Below are positions 1-11,828 of a stretch of 64,000 nt of DNA, piece by piece; positions within the stretch are counted from its first letter, which is position 1; every line of letters starts with the position of its first letter. The stretch spans positions 20,327,203 through 20,391,202 of the forward strand of contig CM067062.1 of NCBI GenBank assembly GCA_033980235.1. The letters are read 5' to 3'. The notes under the pieces are model-generated. The model searched no databases, was not told where the DNA came from, and saw only the letters and a list, made by a program, of their open reading frames with translations. The position numbers and the translations under genes were made by a program. This stretch comes from Diadema setosum (taxonomy: Eukaryota; Echinodermata; Echinoidea; Diadematoida; Diadematidae).

Positions 1-50
1 TGCAGGGATCATCAGTGGGTGCTGGACAAGCTGTATCATTATTCTCAGCC
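1..50 (-). CDS. Possible exon of the left-edge minus-strand gene (runs off window)
   Basis: On the minus strand a CTTCTTAG acceptor at 52-51 is followed by an open stretch to the window edge. With the two leftover bases of the exon at 695-551 it reads R-AENNDTACPAPTDDPC. Phase agrees and there is no stop, but the piece is too short for family evidence, so it rests on splice signal and phase alone. Confidence 0.4.
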
Positions 51-550
51 CTAAGAAGGATTAAGATTTCAAGCAACACAGAGTGTGATTAACATATCAC
101 AATATGCTTTGCGCATTAACCACTTGCAATCTTTAAAACATTTTTTAGAGCATTCTTCTGTAAGGCTCAAGAAGTTGTAGACTTCTTTTCATTTTCTTTT
201 TTTGGCACTATCTCTCTTGTGACATGATTTCTGTTTGACAGAAATCATGTGCTAACCTTTTTGGCAAATTTCAACCTTTCCCATTATTTTTCCCCCCTGT
301 TCTTTGCAAATTAGTGGCCCTGAACTTGCAATCTTACTTTAGGATCACCCATTTCCAGGATGTAACATCTCATAGCGATAACTCCATTAAATACATCTGT
401 ATATAGTATATCTAGATCTGAATGTTATGATAATTATCAACATTTCTTTATATGAATGAGAATGCTAGGACAGACATATGCATAGTTCAATTTTGAAGTC
501 ACAACAATCTATATTTTACACACACACACACTGTGTCTTACATAACATAC

Positions 551-695
551 CTACTAGAGCCGATTGCCAAGAAATTGTCCTCCATTACAGCAACCAGAAA
601 GTGGAGAAGCTGCTCGGCCGTACTCTTGGCAACCATGACAGACTTTTCATTCTGGTTTCCAGGGGCTTTCTCTGTGATTTGGCTCCCTTCCAGTG
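551..695 (-). CDS. Exon of the SIM/NLS-containing minus-strand gene
   Basis: This stretch reads ALEGSQITEKAPGNQNEK, then VMVAKSTAEQLLHFLVAV, then a short tail ending SSR, in one open frame, ending at a TAG|GTATGT donor. The upstream neighbour ends after one base of a codon, so the acceptor that keeps phase is AAAG at 697-696. The stronger-looking CCAG at 702-701 would need a different phase, so the 5' edge may be 695 or 700. The second half looks like an amphipathic helix, consistent with the helical domain that starts at 3969. Confidence 0.55.
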
Positions 696-700
696 CTTTC

Positions 701-1197
701 CTGGTAAAGCAAAAATAAAGGGGCTATAATTGTGAGCCAGATGCATCTTAGAATATCCACAACTATAAAAAGAATTCCACAAGTTTTATTCTTTTTTTTT
801 TTTTTGAAAAGTACACATTCCCTGGACTTGTTACTAATGTATTTTACCTGTATTAAAATGATTACAGTATTCCCCCTGCCTTCTGAAAGAGGCAAGTCAA
901 GTATTCTTTTACTATGAAAAAGAACTTAAAATATTACGTATAATTTTCTTTCAATCATTCTATGCATGTGACATCACACCTCAGGCTTCTAATCTAGCAA
1001 TGATGGGTCTGAAAACATGAATTATAACTTTTGAACGGATTGTCCGATTTTCCTCAAACTTTCACTGATATGTGTTCTACTAATATTGCTGCATTCACTC
1101 AATCCACAAACATATCAAAGTGAACTTGTTCTTTAATTCTCTAACCTTATTACACTGGCTAAGAATTCCCAGGGCTGGTTGCCATGTTTACCCTCAC
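701..1197. other. Intron; holds a dispersed-repeat fragment
   Basis: About 100 bases near 860-960 (CTTCTGAAAGAGGCAAG onward) recur in diverged form at about 29060-29160 in the nuclear receptor gene, so this is a piece of a dispersed repeat. Nothing else is recognised. Confidence 0.4.
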
Positions 1198-1318
1198 CAG
1201 AGGGCGCCATAGCATTGAGATACAGTTTTTGCAGAGATGCGTGGCTGGCAGGTCTGTGCAGACACAAGACCTGATTCAAGGTGTGTACAGCCATGCCAGC
1301 GATGGTTTGATCATTACT
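1198..1318 (-). CDS. Exon of the SIM/NLS-containing minus-strand gene
   Basis: Bounded by a pyrimidine-rich CCACCCAG acceptor and a CTCTG|GTGAGG donor. It starts in phase 0, matching the end of the exon at 3969-3787, and reads SNDQTIAGMAVHTLNQVLCL followed by HRPASHASLQKLYLNAMAPS. The other two frames contain stops. The composition fits helical-repeat (TPR or HEAT-like) protein. It ends after the first base of a codon. Confidence 0.65.
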
Positions 1319-2500
1319 CTGGGTGGAAGGAGGAGGAACATAAAATATATGGGATATTAACCCTTTAGCAACTGAAGATTTGATCTAAATTTATATATGA
1401 TGGCCTATTGTTCATTAAAAGGTACAGCAACATTACTCTTATCTTGACATCTTTCTAAATTATGTAAGATAGCTCAATGCATGTTTATTTTTGTCGATTA
1501 TAAGTTATGCTTATCTGAAAGCCTATTAAGACTATACCAAGAGAATGATGTGTCACAGAAGTTAGTCTTACAGACTTTCGTTGACTTTTGACATCTTTCT
1601 ACTTATGTCATTATATATTCTATATGAAAACAATAAAAATGATAAAGCATAAAACTATTTTAAAAAAAAGCAACCGGGCGGTTTTGGGCATTTTAGGGAA
1701 TAATAAGACAGGTGGATTCGGGCAGTTCAGTTACTAATGGGTTTATTAAAGCTCATGCAGTTACACACTGCTTTGAAAAGATAGTCTGTTGCCCTGTCTC
1801 TCTTGACAGATTTCTACTTCAGACTCATTATGGAGGTTCATCGGATCCTTGGCTACAAAGTATTTTTTTTCAAACCTCACCTGTACCTGCATATCCATGT
1901 CATACACTGACTATACTGCACTCTTCAGTGACAGTGTGACTGCACTGAATTATTAGAAGTTATAGGAAAATGATGCAGTATTGGTTGAGGAGTGTTTATG
2001 ATAGTTAAACCTAGATGCCTACAGTCATTTCTCATGTCAGGCACCCATCAAAGTCATTTCATGAAACAGATCACTTTCAAAAAATACAGTCTAGAATGAA
2101 AATAGTTCACAAAAATTGCCATTACGTCTGACGGAATAAGGTAAAAACATGTCCTCTCCTTGTTTCAAAGGGAAAATGCTTCACATAATGTGATGACAAG
2201 GTAACTATTCTCAACAACCAAAAGCAGCACTCTTCAAAAAAAGAAAAAAGAACACTAGATGTGTGATGACAGTTTCACATAACTGGCAAAATATTGATAT
2301 GACAGGTTTGTCAGAAATGTCTTGAATGTTCACTTTCCTCAAACTGGGTTTGCTATAATTGTCTGAGAGTGCAGGTACACATATTTGGGGAAATGAGGAT
2401 TTTTACTTGACTTCTGACCGACCCTGTTATAAGTTTATGCGTTAAGTAATTTTCAAGGTATGAAGAAAGAGTGTAATTACAGTACAAAATAGATTTAAAA
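1319..2500. other. Intron, nothing recognised
   Basis: AT-rich sequence without a convincing coding frame, TIR pair or retroelement protein. Confidence 0.4.
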
Positions 2501-2509
2501 AAAATCTAA

Positions 2510-3450
2510 ACCTGACCTTAAGACCCTTAACCTTTGACCTTTGCCCTTCTGGCTGGAAATTTCCCAGATAATCGTCATTAGGTAATACATGTATTCATTA
2601 AGTTTTAAAACTAATAATGCAAGCATTGCAATTATACTAGTATATGAGGGAAACAGTAAAATTTTGAGTTGACCTTGACCTTTGACCGGTGGCTATTGAC
2701 CCATGACCCCTAAATTCCCTAGATAATCCCTGCCAGTCAGTACATGCATATGTACCAAGTTCCATGAAGATACATTGAACCATTTGCGAGAAAAGTGAAA
2801 TTGCAACATGTTCACCTAACCTTTGACCTTTTGACCTTTGACCTTATGACATGAAACTCTCTGGAGAATCTGTACGCAGTAGTACATGTCTACACTAAGT
2901 TTCAATAAAATACCTTCGGGCATTGCATAGATATGGGGGAAATAGCAATATTTTTAGCATTTGACCTTGACCTTTTGACCTTTGACCTCTTACCAATGTC
3001 ACTAAAATCTCCTCAACTAATTGTCCCATCATACATCATCCTTGGACCAAGTTTGGTGAAAGCTGCTTCATCCAATTTTGAGTTCACATAAACAGATAAA
3101 TTTTAGGATTTGACCTTGATCTTTGACCTTTGACCTCTGTCCGATTTCACTAAAAAACTAATCATGTAATTGTCCCATCATACATCATCCTTGGACAAAG
3201 TTTGGTGAAATTTGCTCGATCCAGTCTTGAGTTATCACGTAAACGGATACAATTTCATGATTTGACCTTGACCTTTGACCTTCGGCCAATTTCACCCAAA
3301 ATCTAATCAAATAATTGCCCCATCATACTTTATACTTGGACCAAGTTTACTAAAATTCCAGTCAATATTTCTCAAGTTATCGCGTAAACGAATGCGGACG
3401 GACAACCTGAAAACATAATGCTTCCGGCACCACTTCGTGGCGGAGGCATA
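2510..3450. repeat. Tandem array of about 148-bp units rich in TGACCT half-sites
   Basis: Clusters of TGACCTTTGACCT and TGACCTTGACC lie near 2515, 2667, 2816, 2961, 3109 and 3260, a spacing of about 145-152 bases. Between them the units share CCCATCATACATCATCCTTG and CAAGTTTGGTGAAA. The array closes with a different tail (CGGACGGACAACCTGAAAAC, then a GCGGAGGCATAAAAA end), which looks like the terminus of a dispersed element. It lies in an intron of the minus-strand gene. Confidence 0.75.
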
Positions 3451-3786
3451 AAAATACTCCTTAACTCAAGAGCTCATGCTTGAATTCATTTCTCTCTTAT
3501 CTATGCCGACACATTTCACTGCATCTATCATTCTGTACTGTGGAAGAAATAGTCTGGCTTCCAGACCATCTGCCTGTACAAATTGCTTCCCAGAATACTA
3601 ACACCTTAATTCTATCTACATAAGAAATAGTATTCTGAGCTGGATGGTCCTGCATACACCTCCAGCAAAGAACGTGACCCGTCAAGCACCTTTGCACAGC
3701 ATGGGGCACATTTTGTTAAAGGAGCTTGAGTGGTGAAAGGTCTGGAAAACAAGGTATAGGCCGGGAAGAGACAGTCGCAGACTTAC

Positions 3787-3969
3787 CTGGAGAACCTTCA
3801 TCATGATGTGGTGGAGAATCTCTGGAGGAGGGTAAAACTCAGTGGAGATGGTGGAGGCAATGCAGGACAGGGCATCCTGCCACTGACTTTCCTCCAACAC
3901 GCCCTCCACAAAGTTGTGGAGGTTGGAGTGATACGGCCTCGGAAAGACTTGAGGGTCAGTCCGCAAACA
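3787..3969 (-). CDS. Exon 3 of the SIM/NLS-containing gene: start of helical domain
   Basis: 61 codons, phase 0 at both ends, with a TTGATAG acceptor and a strong CTCCAG|GTAAGT donor. It reads CLRTDPQVFPRPYHSNLHNF, then VEGVLEESQWQDALSCIAST, then ISTEFYPPPEILHHIMMKVL. A helix with E-x-QWQDA spacing vaguely resembles the helical core of the RNA polymerase I factor TAF1A. A SUMO-binding SIMC1/SLF2-type protein is an equally open alternative given the N-terminus. Neither name is secure. Confidence 0.7.
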
Positions 3970-4503
3970 CTATCAATGAAGAAAGACATCATCATTACAA
4001 AAGAAATGGGGAAAACTATTTAATCCTTCAGGTCCAAGGAACCAAACTTCTGTACAACATACCATTATGATGATTTTACCACTTATTTGTACCGTTTCAT
4101 GAGCTTGAGTAAGAAATAATATTGAATTCATTTCATTTAGTTAGACACTGCTTGTGTTCATATTCATGATTGCTTGTTTTGATTTTAGGATTTTAAAATG
4201 CCTCCTAACTCACAAATTTCTAACTGAATTTTAAATGAGCCACCCTTTTAAAAGAAATAAAGTTCTTGTTTTTCTTTCAATTAATTGAAAATGGCACATC
4301 TTTGTTAATCCTTTTCTGATTTTGTGCAGATTAAATGAATTTTGATTAGTCCCTTGTTATCTTCCTCAAGTTTGGAAGATAGATGAGGTAAAATTCAGAT
4401 GTGTCAAAGAGTGAAACATTTATAATGTATGTGCATGTATGGGGGGAAGGGGGAGAACTCACAGTCTTGTTTATTATGTACAGTTTGATCATACACAGCA
4501 AAC
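3970..4503. other. Intron, nothing recognised
   Basis: AT-rich intron between two exons of the minus-strand gene. No repeat or coding signal seen. Confidence 0.4.
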
Positions 4504-4661
4504 CTTTCTTTTCTTTGAGGCGGGAAGAATTCCTGTCAGCTGACAAGAGTTAGGGCATGCCTTTCTCTTGACTCCTCCCCCTTCAGGGTTACTGTAGGTC
4601 ATTCCTCTGCTTGGACCATCATTCTCTGAGCGTGGAGTAACCACTTCTTGTGCGGGATTCA
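4504..4661 (-). CDS. Exon 2 of the SIM/NLS-containing gene, with KKRKV nuclear signal
   Basis: A TTCATTTCAG acceptor starts the exon and its two leading bases complete the codon left by exon 1 (G+TG, Val). It reads VNPAQEVVTPRSENDGPSRG onward and ends LPASKKRK at AAAG|GTTTGC. The donor is weak, but it gives phase 0 and joins exon 3 in frame. The run K-K-R-K (with V if read on) resembles a classical monopartite nuclear localisation signal, so a nuclear protein is inferred. Confidence 0.65.
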
Positions 4662-4899
4662 CTGAAATGAATCATTTAATTAAGAGTAATCATCCAAAAC
4701 ATGCAGAGCAACACATGACGGTTGACACACTGGAAATACTGCTGCAATTTCAGTTTGGTCTTTACCCTGAAGGCCTTGTAATGTCATTATTATAGCCACG
4801 TGCCAGACATCAGAAATTTCCTCAAACATGAATAAAAGCAAACATTGTACAGGGGGAAAAAATACATAAGACTAGATTAGATACAGTATGATAAAAAAA

Positions 4900-5420
4900 T
4901 CCTTTTAATTTTTTTTTTTTTAACTTTCTAAACCTTTAATTGTGTAGTTAGTAATTGTTACAGATACAGTGGACAGCAACATGGCCGGTGGAACCGGGGT
5001 GGGGAGGCGTAGGGGCTTGGACCCCCATACTTTTTTTGTGCACCATACAAAGGAATACATCTATAAGGTGTCATTACTTTGGGTCTCCACACCTTTTTTA
5101 ACCCGGAAGTATGCAAGTGGCACTAAAAAGAAATAGAGATCTTGAAGTGTGAGCACGGTAAGGTTATGTTTTTGCGCTGAAGACCCTTTTTTTTTCTTTC
5201 TTTCTTTCTTTTTCTTTTTTTTTTTTTTTTTGCTTGTCAGCTGAAGAAACCCAGAAGTGGGAGGAGAAAGATGAGCTGAGGACCATCTTTTTTTCTTTTT
5301 TTGCTTGTCAGCCAAAGAAACCTGGAAGTGGAAGGGATCCCCGGAAGTGACCCCCCCCCCCCCCCACACTTTTGAAAATGCTCCGCCAGCCCTGGCAAGC
5401 ACACCTGACATTTAAATTAC
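4900..5420. repeat. Dispersed repeat with CCGGAAGT units, in intron
   Basis: Low-complexity T, TTTC and C runs mixed with repeated ACCCGGAAGT and GGCACTA/GGCACCA phrases. Similar phrases recur at 55780-56040, so both are copies of one repeat family. Confidence 0.5.
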
Positions 5421-5750
5421 TTATTGAAATACAATATGTATTCATCATGTTTAGTTGATGAATTATGCTTCATCTTTTCCTGTCACACAAAGTTCCAAAA
5501 GGGCAGTGCAAGTTAACCCTCAAGTGACCCACCCAACCTTTAGCCAGAGTCCCATTAAAAAAAAAGAAACTCTTCTGATCGAGGCCTATGTTAAAAATGC
5601 TGAATTATTATTCATCTTTTTATGCATTCATTTAAAATTCATTTTTGGTTACAACTTAAGTTAAACCAGTTTAGTTTCAACAGAGCAAGTTGTGTATTCT
5701 AGTCTGAAGATGAACAAAATATAATTCAAGAGCAAGTTGAAAAGACTTAC

Positions 5751-6795
5751 CATGCACATCATGGGCTGAATCAGATGATGATTGGTTGGAGCAATCTGGT
5801 GGAAATGATACATTCTCTTCCTCCAGCCTGTCTGGGGTCATGTGGTCATCCTGGACATCTTGGTTATCCTTGACATCTTGGTCATCCTGGACATCTTGGA
5901 CATCCCAGACACCTTGGTCATGCTGGACATCTTGGACAACCCAGACACCTTGGTCATCTAGGACATCTTGGTCATACCAGACACCTTGGTCATCTTGGTC
6001 ATCCCAGACACCTTGGTCATCCTGGACATCTTGGTCATCCCAGACACCTTGGTCATCCTGGACATCTTGGTCATCCTGAACAGCTTGGTCATCCGGAAGG
6101 GACATGGCGAATGATTCCTCTATGTACCTATTGTGCTGGCTACTCATTTCCTCGCTCTCTTCTTGAGTATCTGGCCGGTTATCTAACCAATCTTTCACTG
6201 TTGAGACTCCTCCATCTTGCACATTATGGTCAGCCGATATTTCCTGGTATTCGTAACTGCCATCTCCATGACTACTTGGGCTATCAGCATCTCCAACAGA
6301 AGTGTCTTCCTCACTGCTGTCTGATATTACAATACATTCTGGCTCGGGGAAATCATTACTCTGTGGAGCCAGACTTGGCAATGCTATACAATCATGATAA
6401 TCATGCAAAGTCTTACTCTTATCCTCAGCATGTGATGTTGAAGCTCCTGCGTGGCAGATGTCCAGCCTTTCTTGGGAGTCTGATGCCTCAAAGAGCGGGG
6501 GGTATTCTAGTTTTACCTCCTCATTATATGATGGTCCATTACATGTGAAGTTATCTGGGTTGTAGCACAAATCCTCTTCATTATCTACATCCATCAGGGA
6601 TTCTGGCTGTGACAAATTATTCATCCAGTCCTGTACTGTCTGTAGCTCTTGATGCTGTGGTCCGTTGCCCTCTTCGCATCCAGGTGAAATCATATTTGAG
6701 CTGTTACGATAGTGAAGGTCATCGTCTTCATTTGCTGCACCGTAACGTCCCGCACCATCATGATGATGCAAGTTTCCCCTCCTAGTTGGATCCAT
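5751..6795 (-). CDS. Exon 1 of an unidentified nuclear-type protein with SIM-like motif and acidic repeats
   Basis: The ATG at 6795-6793 (AAAATGG) starts MDPTRRGNLHHHDG and the frame stays open for 348 codons to a CATG|GTAAGT donor. An in-frame upstream start is possible, but its residues (basic then hydrophobic) look like leader rather than coding. The protein is acidic and Ser/Asp/Gln rich. Two related motifs, VQDWMNN and VKDWLDN, flank the segment CIVISDSSEEDTS, which matches the form of a SUMO-interaction motif (hydrophobic core followed by acidic/Ser residues). The C-terminal third is a run of six-residue repeats. Five further exons follow to the window edge, and phases match at each junction with the acceptor chosen at 697-696. 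I do not recognise the family: TAF1A-like and SIMC1/SLF2-like are both only guesses. The last intron-bounded part is missing, so total length is unknown. Confidence 0.75.
5832..6098 (-). repeat. In-frame minisatellite (18-bp unit) in exon 1
   Basis: Read on the minus strand, an 18-base unit alternates between DDQDVQ and DDQGVW forms for about 14 units, with decayed variants (YDQDVL, VVQDVQ, HDQGVW) toward the C-terminal end. Unit length is a multiple of three, so copy-number change keeps the frame. Confidence 0.85.
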
Positions 6796-7290
6796 TTTCA
6801 CTTCTCCACACGCAATTTGCACAACCATTCTATAAAGTAACGTTAACAGAAAAAGCTTCAGCTTCTGGCGGGGTTGCAAACCTTCTCAAACAAAAACAAC
6901 TTCAAAGAAGACAAACATATCCCTGCATGCACATCAAGAAACATGTTGTCATGACAAAAATCACACTTTGGTTCAAAAATGGGAAAATTGCCTATCTATA
7001 CCAAACATGATAAATTATGTTTCTGAAAAATAAATTTAAGTTGATAAAAATATATAAATAAATAATGTATATGAGACAAAGGTGCATTAAATCACAAAAA
7101 CATGTTTATTGGCAGCTCTGATTAGAGAATGGGGAATCCCAAGACAATTCTCTATGTCTACGTATGTCATACGTCAGACTGTAACTCACGAAGCGACCGC
7201 ACCGAGACTCGACTCTGATCTGCTTATTCCTCCGCTAAAGCCCGACCAGACGCCGTGCGAAGCACGGCGCGACACATACTAGTACAATGT
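6796..7290. other. 5' flank of the minus-strand gene
   Basis: Probably holds the promoter and 5' UTR of the gene starting at 6795. No TATA box or clear motif stands out. A more GC-rich patch lies at 7165-7270. Confidence 0.3.
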
Positions 7291-7291
7291 A

Positions 7292-7644
7292 TTGAAATGC
7301 AGGAAACTTCCCTCGACTGGGAGCGGGGAATCCCCACACCATCAACTGTTTGGAGACGTTGAGGGCGGTTTTACAGAGTCGTTTACAGTGCGGTATAGAA
7401 AGAGAGTCTGGTCAACTCGTAAATTTTTAGGTCTCACATTTGATCAAAAATTAACATGGAACACACACATAAACGATGTTGTTGACCGTTGCAAACCCCA
7501 AATGAATATCCTAAAGAGCCTGGCGGGAACTACATGGGGTAACGCCTCTAAGACCCTTCTTACGGTGTATAGAGCACTGATTATAGGTCTCTTCTCGACT
7601 ATGGCTGTGAAGCCTATGAGTCCGCCTCAGAAAGCTCAAAAAAA

Positions 7645-7675
<31 letters not shown>

Positions 7676-8970
7676 CAAAAACACACACACATTGGATTCC
7701 ATCCAATATCAGGCTCTTCGAGTATGTGCTGGTGCAGCTCCCTCCACATCTCTAGAATCCCTCCAAGTGGAAATGGGAGAACCCCCTTTATGCATCAGAA
7801 AAAAGATGCTGACTACAAAATACAATGCGTCTTTGACGAGAATCGCAAACCATCCGATATCCCAAAAGCACAAAAAACTGCTGGCAATACGAGTATATGA
7901 TAGAGAAAAAAAATCATGTAAACCTTTTGGACTTAGAATTCAAAACGCAAATATCACAACAAAACTCGAACTCCTCACTCCCTCAGAAATCCCTTTCTGG
8001 CACTTAAGCGAAATCAAAATCTCCTTAGAGCTCACTGAGTGGCTCGATAAAGACGACAACCCCTTAACTCAAAAACAACGAAGCCTAGAACTGATCAATA
8101 CCAAATGGAAACGGCAACTTCACATATTTACTGACGGATTCAAATTGCCAAATAAAGGCAATTCAGCTGCCGCCTTCTACGTACCATCACTTCGCTATTC
8201 CCAATGCAAAAGATTACGTGATCACACATCATCATATCGAGCAGAACTATCTGCTATCATCCTCGCCCTAACCTGGCTTGAGCAATTTTATTGGACCTTC
8301 ACACAGGAGCTGTCATATTCAGCGATTAGCTGAGCTTACTTAAAGCCATCAAATCACAATCATACGACGACAACTTCATCACCGAAATCATGACAATTGC
8401 CACTCTTCTAGAATATAAAGGCAAGGACATCTCACTCGAATGGATTCCGTCACACTGTGGAATTCACGGCAATGAAGTCGCTGATTCCCGAGCTAAAGAA
8501 GCCTTGAAGAAATCTATAGAAATTTACAATGATCTTAGTTTTTCTGAGATAAAGTCAGTTATTGCAACTAAGTATAAAACAGAATGGCAAAGTAAATAGA
8601 ATAACTCAGCCTCCCTTTTAAAAACCATCCAACCATCCGTAAACTTTCAGCCATTCACAATAATGCCATCTTAGCCCTAGACAACATGAAATAATTATAC
8701 ATACGCTGAGAATGGGCTGTCTCGGCCTGAACTCGGATTTAGGGAGAATAGAAAAACACCCCACAGGAAATTGCCCCATTGCCCACTTCTGAAACAGTTT
8801 AACATTTTCTAACAGAATGCCCAAAAATATATAATAGAAAGAGCTATGTTAATGTTATTAATAACAATCAATTTGTGTAATTATAAGATTTGTATGGTTG
8901 GAAATAAAAAATATACATATTATAATAAAATTTGAAATTGTTAATAAATATTGATAGTTAAATTATAGGG
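7292..8970 (+). mobile_element. I-clade-like LINE remnant: RT C-terminus plus RNase H, inactive
   Basis: Broken frames encode the end of a reverse transcriptase (FLGLTFDQKLTWNTHINDV, MNILKSLAGTTWGN), then, after a (CAAAA)n run near 7640-7685, DSIQYQALRVCAGA and an RNase H domain: IFTDGFK, YRAELSA, a VIFSD strand followed at once by a TAG stop (8327-8329), WIPSHCGIHGNEVADSRAKE. The catalytic Asp/Glu/Asp positions are visible, but the in-frame stop and frameshifts show decay. Non-LTR elements with RNase H of this kind belong to the I-like groups. The 3' tail is AT-rich with no clear poly-A. Confidence 0.75.
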
Positions 8971-9950
8971 AAAAAATAGAGATTATATAGTCTGGCAAAT
9001 ATAGTCAAAAATTATGACTGATTGCCATTAAACCCAAAACAACAACAACAACAACTCGTAAATTGGACGCCATGTCGTTGCCCAGCGTATTACGCGTTAG
9101 AGGGTTAGCGTGTACGCTCATACGTAATAATGAAACCCTACCAAATAAGGGGTAGTGAACAATGGGCACTGCGTATGAGCGCACTTTGGTAGTGACATGG
9201 CTCCGCAAAGATCACGGGACCACTTATGACCAATCACAGGCTTCAAAACGCATAAGCCGAAACCGAGTTGGCCAGACTCTCTTACGGCACTGGCCGAAAC
9301 TTACGGCTCTGCCCTGCATGTATTGTCTTGAGATCAATGCAAATGAAAACGTATGTACCTGGTACCCCCTGATACGTGTACCAGGTATGTACCCCAAATG
9401 GTTGCAGTTTTTGTGTGTATGTGTGTGTGTGTGTGTGTTTTTTTTTTTTTTCTAAAATGAGGCCCGACGCCGTGATGGGAACAATGACGTTGGTTCATTT
9501 TCAGGATGGTTGGGGGGGGGGGGGGGGGGGGGGGTTTATTGCCACTTCTCTACCAAAATGGGCTTAAAAGCAAAAAACAACCAAAAAACAGTTTTGGCTG
9601 CCACTTCCCTCCCAAATTACTGAATTATTGGTAAAGGGTCAAGCAAAATGCATTATATTTTGTATACCCATGGATACAAAATACAAAGAATGCGGAACAA
9701 AGAAAAAATATACTAGTACTTACATTCAGTCTATTAGACATAATCAATGTCTGTACATAAGCAATACCTATAGAACATTACCCCTCCCCCCCCCCCCCCC
9801 CCCCCCACCAATCCTGTTTGGCACATGCTTCAAATATTTTTGAGCGGCGGGTTCGATCATCTAGCAAAGGAAATAAGACGGTTGTGACTCCATTCTCTTG
9901 AACCTCCTTGACTTCACTCAAGCACAGATACACAACAATGTCTGATTCGA
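8971..9950. other. Intergenic, low-complexity runs
   Basis: Contains (AAC)n, (GT)n at about 9413-9437, a long G run at 9509-9534 and a C run at 9781-9807. No gene or element identified. Confidence 0.4.
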
Positions 9951-9959
9951 TACATTTTT

Positions 9960-10930
9960 TCATCAAAACATCATTATTAATTTTCTTTTTGTTTTCGTTT
10001 TTATTTAGTGTTATCATTATTACTATTTATCGATTTTTCATCTCCCAGAAGATTTCATTTTCCTCTTTTACGAACGATTTTTGCGAAGAACACATTCATA
10101 CTGGCCTAACTTGTTGAAATTCTCCGAATTATGATATAAAATATGATTTAAACTGATATCAAAGTCCTAATTTCTATTGCAATTTTATGATTCCTCTTTG
10201 CTTATTTTGTTACCCTTTCGAAGAACATGCGTTACAGAATCGGAATATATACTGTCACGTATTTTCTCATTTCTGTTGTCCTAAAACACTTACAGGGCTA
10301 GGACCGACTTTATTTATATCATTTCTGCATGTGTTTCTCTTATTCCCGTGTCCTTTAAACGCGTCCCATTATTTTTTTTCGATATACTTCTGTCGAAGAT
10401 CGCTAGATCTGCTGTGCCTTTTTGTCCGTTGTGCTGTCTTCCTGTCATGTGAGTCTTGTTTCAATCTGTCTTGTCTCTTAGTTTTCCTTTATTAGTTTCA
10501 TTTTTGTTCCAGTCTCGTTTAGTGATCATTTGCGCGTGCGTGTTTGTCTGTTTGTCACTCTGTCTTAGTGGGCTTTCAGACCTTTTTTTTTCTTCTTCAG
10601 ATCTTTTTTTTTTGTTTTTGTTTTTTGTGCATTAACATATTTCACTATTAACATTCTGTACCTGAGCGGCGCACATTCTACAAGCCTTGCCTTTTTGATA
10701 GTGGTTCCCTCCATTTTTCGAAGTTATTAGCGTGTTGTTATTTCATTTTTATTGCTTCAGTTTTCGTGGTAACGCATAATTACTGCAAGATTCCACAGTT
10801 GTTTTACACTCCTCTCAGTTTACATTGTTTTTACTTATGAAACCGTATTTTCTGTTACCAAAGAAAGTGAAATGTCTATGTTCTTTTAGAACGATGAAAT
10901 AAAATTTGATTTGAATCTAATTGAACTGAA
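9960..10930 (+). repeat. Possible LINE 3' untranslated region
   Basis: T/C-rich sequence ending in GATGAAATAAAATTTGATT and a short (TTGAA)-like tail, the form seen at the 3' ends of the CR1/Jockey-like copies in this window. No coding part remains. Confidence 0.3.
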
Positions 10931-11429
10931 ATATAGAGTGCGTGACAAAAAGTATTTTCTTGAAATTGAAGAATGAAAACTGCGTTAAGGTATCAAACAT
11001 GATTATAGAAGAAGAGAATTCGGACAAAGTAGCATTTTTCATTACATGTATTTCTACCTGCATTTAGTATCAAATAGGGGGAGATAACACGTTTCTGCTG
11101 GCATGCCAGTTACATTCAAAGCTTTAAAATCCCGAGTCCAGACTGACCTCCGTCAACCAGAATTCTGCATATTACACGAAATAAGTATAAAAACTAACAA
11201 ACAACAAGCAAAGCCCTCATTTTTTTTTCAAAAAAAAAAAACTGTCCACACATACTCACGAACTCCTGCGTTCTAAACGTTCACATGCACACACACATAC
11301 ACAAACTATCTGACCATACTCCAGTAATAACTGTAATCATTGAATAGATAATGTATTCTTTGTTACTGCAACAATAAAGAATACACAATCTATTCGATAA
11401 TTACAGTTAGTAATATATATAAATATAAC

Positions 11430-11430
<1 letters not shown>

Positions 11431-11460
<30 letters not shown>

Positions 11461-11495
11461 TTTGCGTATACTCTCTTTCAGAAAATGTTCTTAAA

Positions 11496-11544
<49 letters not shown>

Positions 11545-11653
11545 TGAAAAGGGAAAAGTGACTAGAAACGAATGATTCATGATTGACAACTTTGAGCAAA
11601 GAGAAGATATTATTTATGTATATATATTAATATATATATATCAATATATACAG

Positions 11654-11688
<35 letters not shown>

Positions 11689-11690
11689 TA
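11431..11690. repeat. (GT)n and (TA)n microsatellites
   Basis: (GT)n near 11431-11456, (TA)n near 11499-11538 and again near 11657-11685. Confidence 0.9.
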
Positions 11691-11828
11691 CATATTATGC
11701 CTTGTAATTATACATATCAATTCATGTTTCTATCTTTGTTTATTCATAATAATTATATCGACAATATAGATCTAGTATTAATAATATCATAAGGTTATAA
11801 TGTTTCCTCATTACATATAAACCTGTGT

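Noticed and set aside
3497..3709. Possible extra exon on the minus strand (DHPAQNTISYVDRIKVL...)
   Set aside because: Exons at 3969-3787 and 1318-1198 already join in phase, and splice signals around this stretch are weak.
5786..6079. Open frame of Ser/Trp/Thr repeats on the plus strand
   Set aside because: It is the antisense of the 18-bp minisatellite in exon 1 of the minus-strand gene; openness follows from the repeat.
6796..6879. Upstream in-frame start of exon 1 (MQPRQKLKLF...)
   Set aside because: Residues look unlike the acidic protein that follows, and the ATG at 6795 has a good context; kept as a possible alternative only.
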